Below, in pieces: positions 62,750 through 64,000 of a stretch of 64,000 nt of DNA. Positions within the stretch are counted from its first letter, which is position 1; the number at the start of each line of letters is the position of its first letter. The stretch is taken from assembly GCF_012974865.1 (NCBI RefSeq), contig NZ_CP043633.1, forward strand, positions 372,001-436,000, read 5' to 3'. This DNA comes from Nonlabens sp. Ci31 (GTDB taxonomy: Bacteria > Bacteroidota > Bacteroidia > Flavobacteriales > Flavobacteriaceae). The translations under genes and the position numbers were made by a program. A model generated the notes under the pieces. It ran no database searches and was not told where the DNA came from. It saw nothing but the letters and a program-made list of their open reading frames with translations.

Positions 62750-64000
62750 TTAAGGGCGCAGTAATGCGACTCCTATATCGCAGCTCAAACATTTATTCAC
62801 ATCACAGTAGTTGGGCTTTAATTGCAATAAAGACTGTGTTTGCAAAGCATTTTCTACCATAAAAAGCTTTTTAAAACCCGCTGTAATGCTATTCTTCTCT
62901 GGCTTCAATTGGTACATCAACTCCAGTAATTCTTCTGTTATATCTTTTGCTATAGCTCTTGCATGCATAAATTTTATAGGTACGATGCAGTTGATAATTA
63001 GTAAATCGATAAAATCTGCAGTAAGTACTTTTTCTCTTTCTTCTGTCTTTTTATCAAATACATGATGCGTATCCCAATACTTAGCTGCTTTTACTTCAAA
63101 AAGCTGATGGATTTCTTTTCTGGTTTTAGCAAGAAGAAGGGCTCCAAAAAGCACTGGGTTTCTTTGATACAATCTCGCGAGCTGTGAAATCCTGATCGTA
63201 GGATAATTAGCCGGACGCAACCTAAAGAATTTCATGGGGGTTAAAGATGGTTGCAATTGGTGTTTCGCTTTCGCGAAAGCGTACTCATCCACCAGCTCTT
63301 TATAATAAGGATCTTTTTTACTTTCCTGCAACAAGCCTGCCTGACCTAACAAAGCGGCTTCTAATTGAAACGCATCTTTTGCTAATTTGCGCACCACGGC
63401 TTGGTCCATACTACTGGCGAGCTGTTCAAACGCATCGGCATTTGTTTTTGTTCCAAAACCTCTCGCCAGTAACTGAAAGAAGGCCGCTTCCCAATCGTTA
63501 TTATTTTGATCTAACATGTGTTTTATACGATCAGACTTCTGTGCTAATCTTTCAAAAAATAGCTTTTCTAACCACTGGTCTCGCTTAAAAGAATCTACGC
63601 CTGAAAACTGCTTTTCACAATTGATGAATTGGTTGTTTTTTACGGCAAAAAGCTGGTTGTAGGATTGCACTAAATCGGGAGCAACATACTGCGATACTTC
63701 CAGTACAGGAATATTGATACCATCTCTTCTTGTGATTTCTGCATCATGCATCCAGACGACATGAAGAATAACGTTATCATAGGCTGGATCGTCGTCATGA
63801 CCGTGAAGGTACCAGTCACTTGCTTTGATATGCATCTCAATATTCCCAGCCCAATCCTGACCATCAATTTCTACTCGACCGTTAAAGAAGTCTGGCCCAG
63901 AAAAGAAATTATGTATTCCCAGAGCTTTTATTTTTACCCGCTTACCCTCCGTAGTAAGCAGTTCCTGACCGCTTAACTTTTTAAATTTCCAGAGATAATG
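62750..64000 (-). CDS. DUF2851 family protein (5' end outside the window)
   Basis: At least 416 codons; the frame is open to the window edge. The start shown by ATG 63835 is not the real one, since the upstream frame reads HYLWKFKKLSGQELLTTEG and GIHNFFSGPDFFNGRVEIDG, the family's conserved N-terminus. Other conserved parts are MHIKASDWYLHGHDDDPAYD and the Cys-rich end CDVNKCLSCDIGVALL. Palindrome copy 10 lies inside and encodes AFAKA (EYAFAKAKHQ). Function unknown. Possibly in one transcript with the PspC gene, 66 bases downstream. Confidence 0.9.
   Translation of the reverse strand, partial: HYLWKFKKLSGQELLTTEGKRVKIKALGIHNFFSGPDFFNGRVEIDGQDWAGNIEMHIKASDWYLHGHDDDPAYDNVILHVVWMHDAEITRRDGINIPVLEVSQYVAPDLVQSYNQLFAVKNNQFINCEKQFSGVDSFKRDQWLEKLFFERLAQKSDRIKHMLDQNNNDWEAAFFQLLARGFGTKTNADAFEQLASSMDQAVVRKLAKDAFQLEAALLGQAGLLQESKKDPYYKELVDEYAFAKAKHQLQPSLTPMKFFRLRPANYPTIRISQLARLYQRNPVLFGALLLAKTRKEIHQLFEVKAAKYWDTHHVFDKKTEEREKVLTADFIDLLIINCIVPIKFMHARAIAKDITEELLELMYQLKPEKNSITAGFKKLFMVENALQTQSLLQLKPNYCDVNKCLSCDIGVALLRP
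63266..63281. repeat. Interspersed palindrome, copy 10 (inside DUF2851 gene)
   Basis: Exact 16-bp core, read as AFAKA in a hydrophilic, Lys-rich segment of the protein. Confidence 0.9.

Overview
The window is chromosomal DNA of a marine-type Flavobacteriaceae bacterium (phylum Bacteroidota). The evidence is AT-rich DNA, promoters of the TTG/TAnnTTTG type, near absence of Shine-Dalgarno sites (rpsU is the exception), a protein with a type IX secretion type B sorting domain, a PorP/SprF plus OmpA pair, an archaeal-type prolyl-tRNA synthetase, and many secreted beta-barrel and lipoproteins. A Nonlabens- or Dokdonia-like genus is my guess only. No phage, plasmid, transposon, CRISPR array or defence island is visible.

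Layout. 1-4 kb: an outer-membrane barrel protein, an NTF2-like lipoprotein, a membrane-anchored HTH regulator broken by an in-frame stop, and mscS. 4-9.4 kb: era, then an ECF sigma factor with an overlapping anti-sigma-like gene and two paralogous barrel proteins. 9.4-14.1 kb: rpsT and tRNA-Glu, proS, a lipoprotein with an 18-bp tandem repeat, and a FadL-like porin. 14.6-19.2 kb: a 1521-residue type IX-secreted adhesin. 19.4-33.5 kb: scattered housekeeping and small genes (folE, cysS, yidD, a Na+/solute symporter, fabH, an alkB-like gene, a DUF819 membrane protein and others), including a poly-A frameshifted gene. 33.5-38 kb: a small conserved protein, a PTPS/QueD homologue, idi with an apparent ATT start, a LacI regulator and prfC. 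38.3-41.3 kb: OmpA and PorP/SprF. 41.9-55.6 kb (all minus strand): tRNA-Thr, Tyr, Gly, Thr, tuf, tRNA-Trp, secE, nusG, rplKAJL, rpoBC and a DUF3467 gene, the classic transcription/translation superoperon. 55.6-57.1 kb: rpsU, a Xer recombinase and hpf. 57.2-64 kb: acyl-CoA dehydrogenase, a helix-hairpin-helix protein, an AGCS symporter, a K+ channel with TrkA-type domain, a PspC protein and the 3' part of a DUF2851 gene that runs off the window.

The most notable structure not explained by genes is a 16-bp perfect palindrome, CGCTTTCGCGAAAGCG, in ten copies (nine exact, one with a single end change). Five lie between genes, one of them between rpoB and rpoC. Five lie inside genes without breaking the frame, four of them read as Ala-Phe-Ala-Lys-Ala. 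Three more loci have the same arms pushed apart by other sequence, in two cases by a second GC-rich palindrome. Other signals are regulatory: a full Shine-Dalgarno only on rpsU, an rpsU terminator touching the xer start codon, promoters placed so that era and mscS should be leaderless, and a tRNA-operon promoter fused to the hpf terminator.
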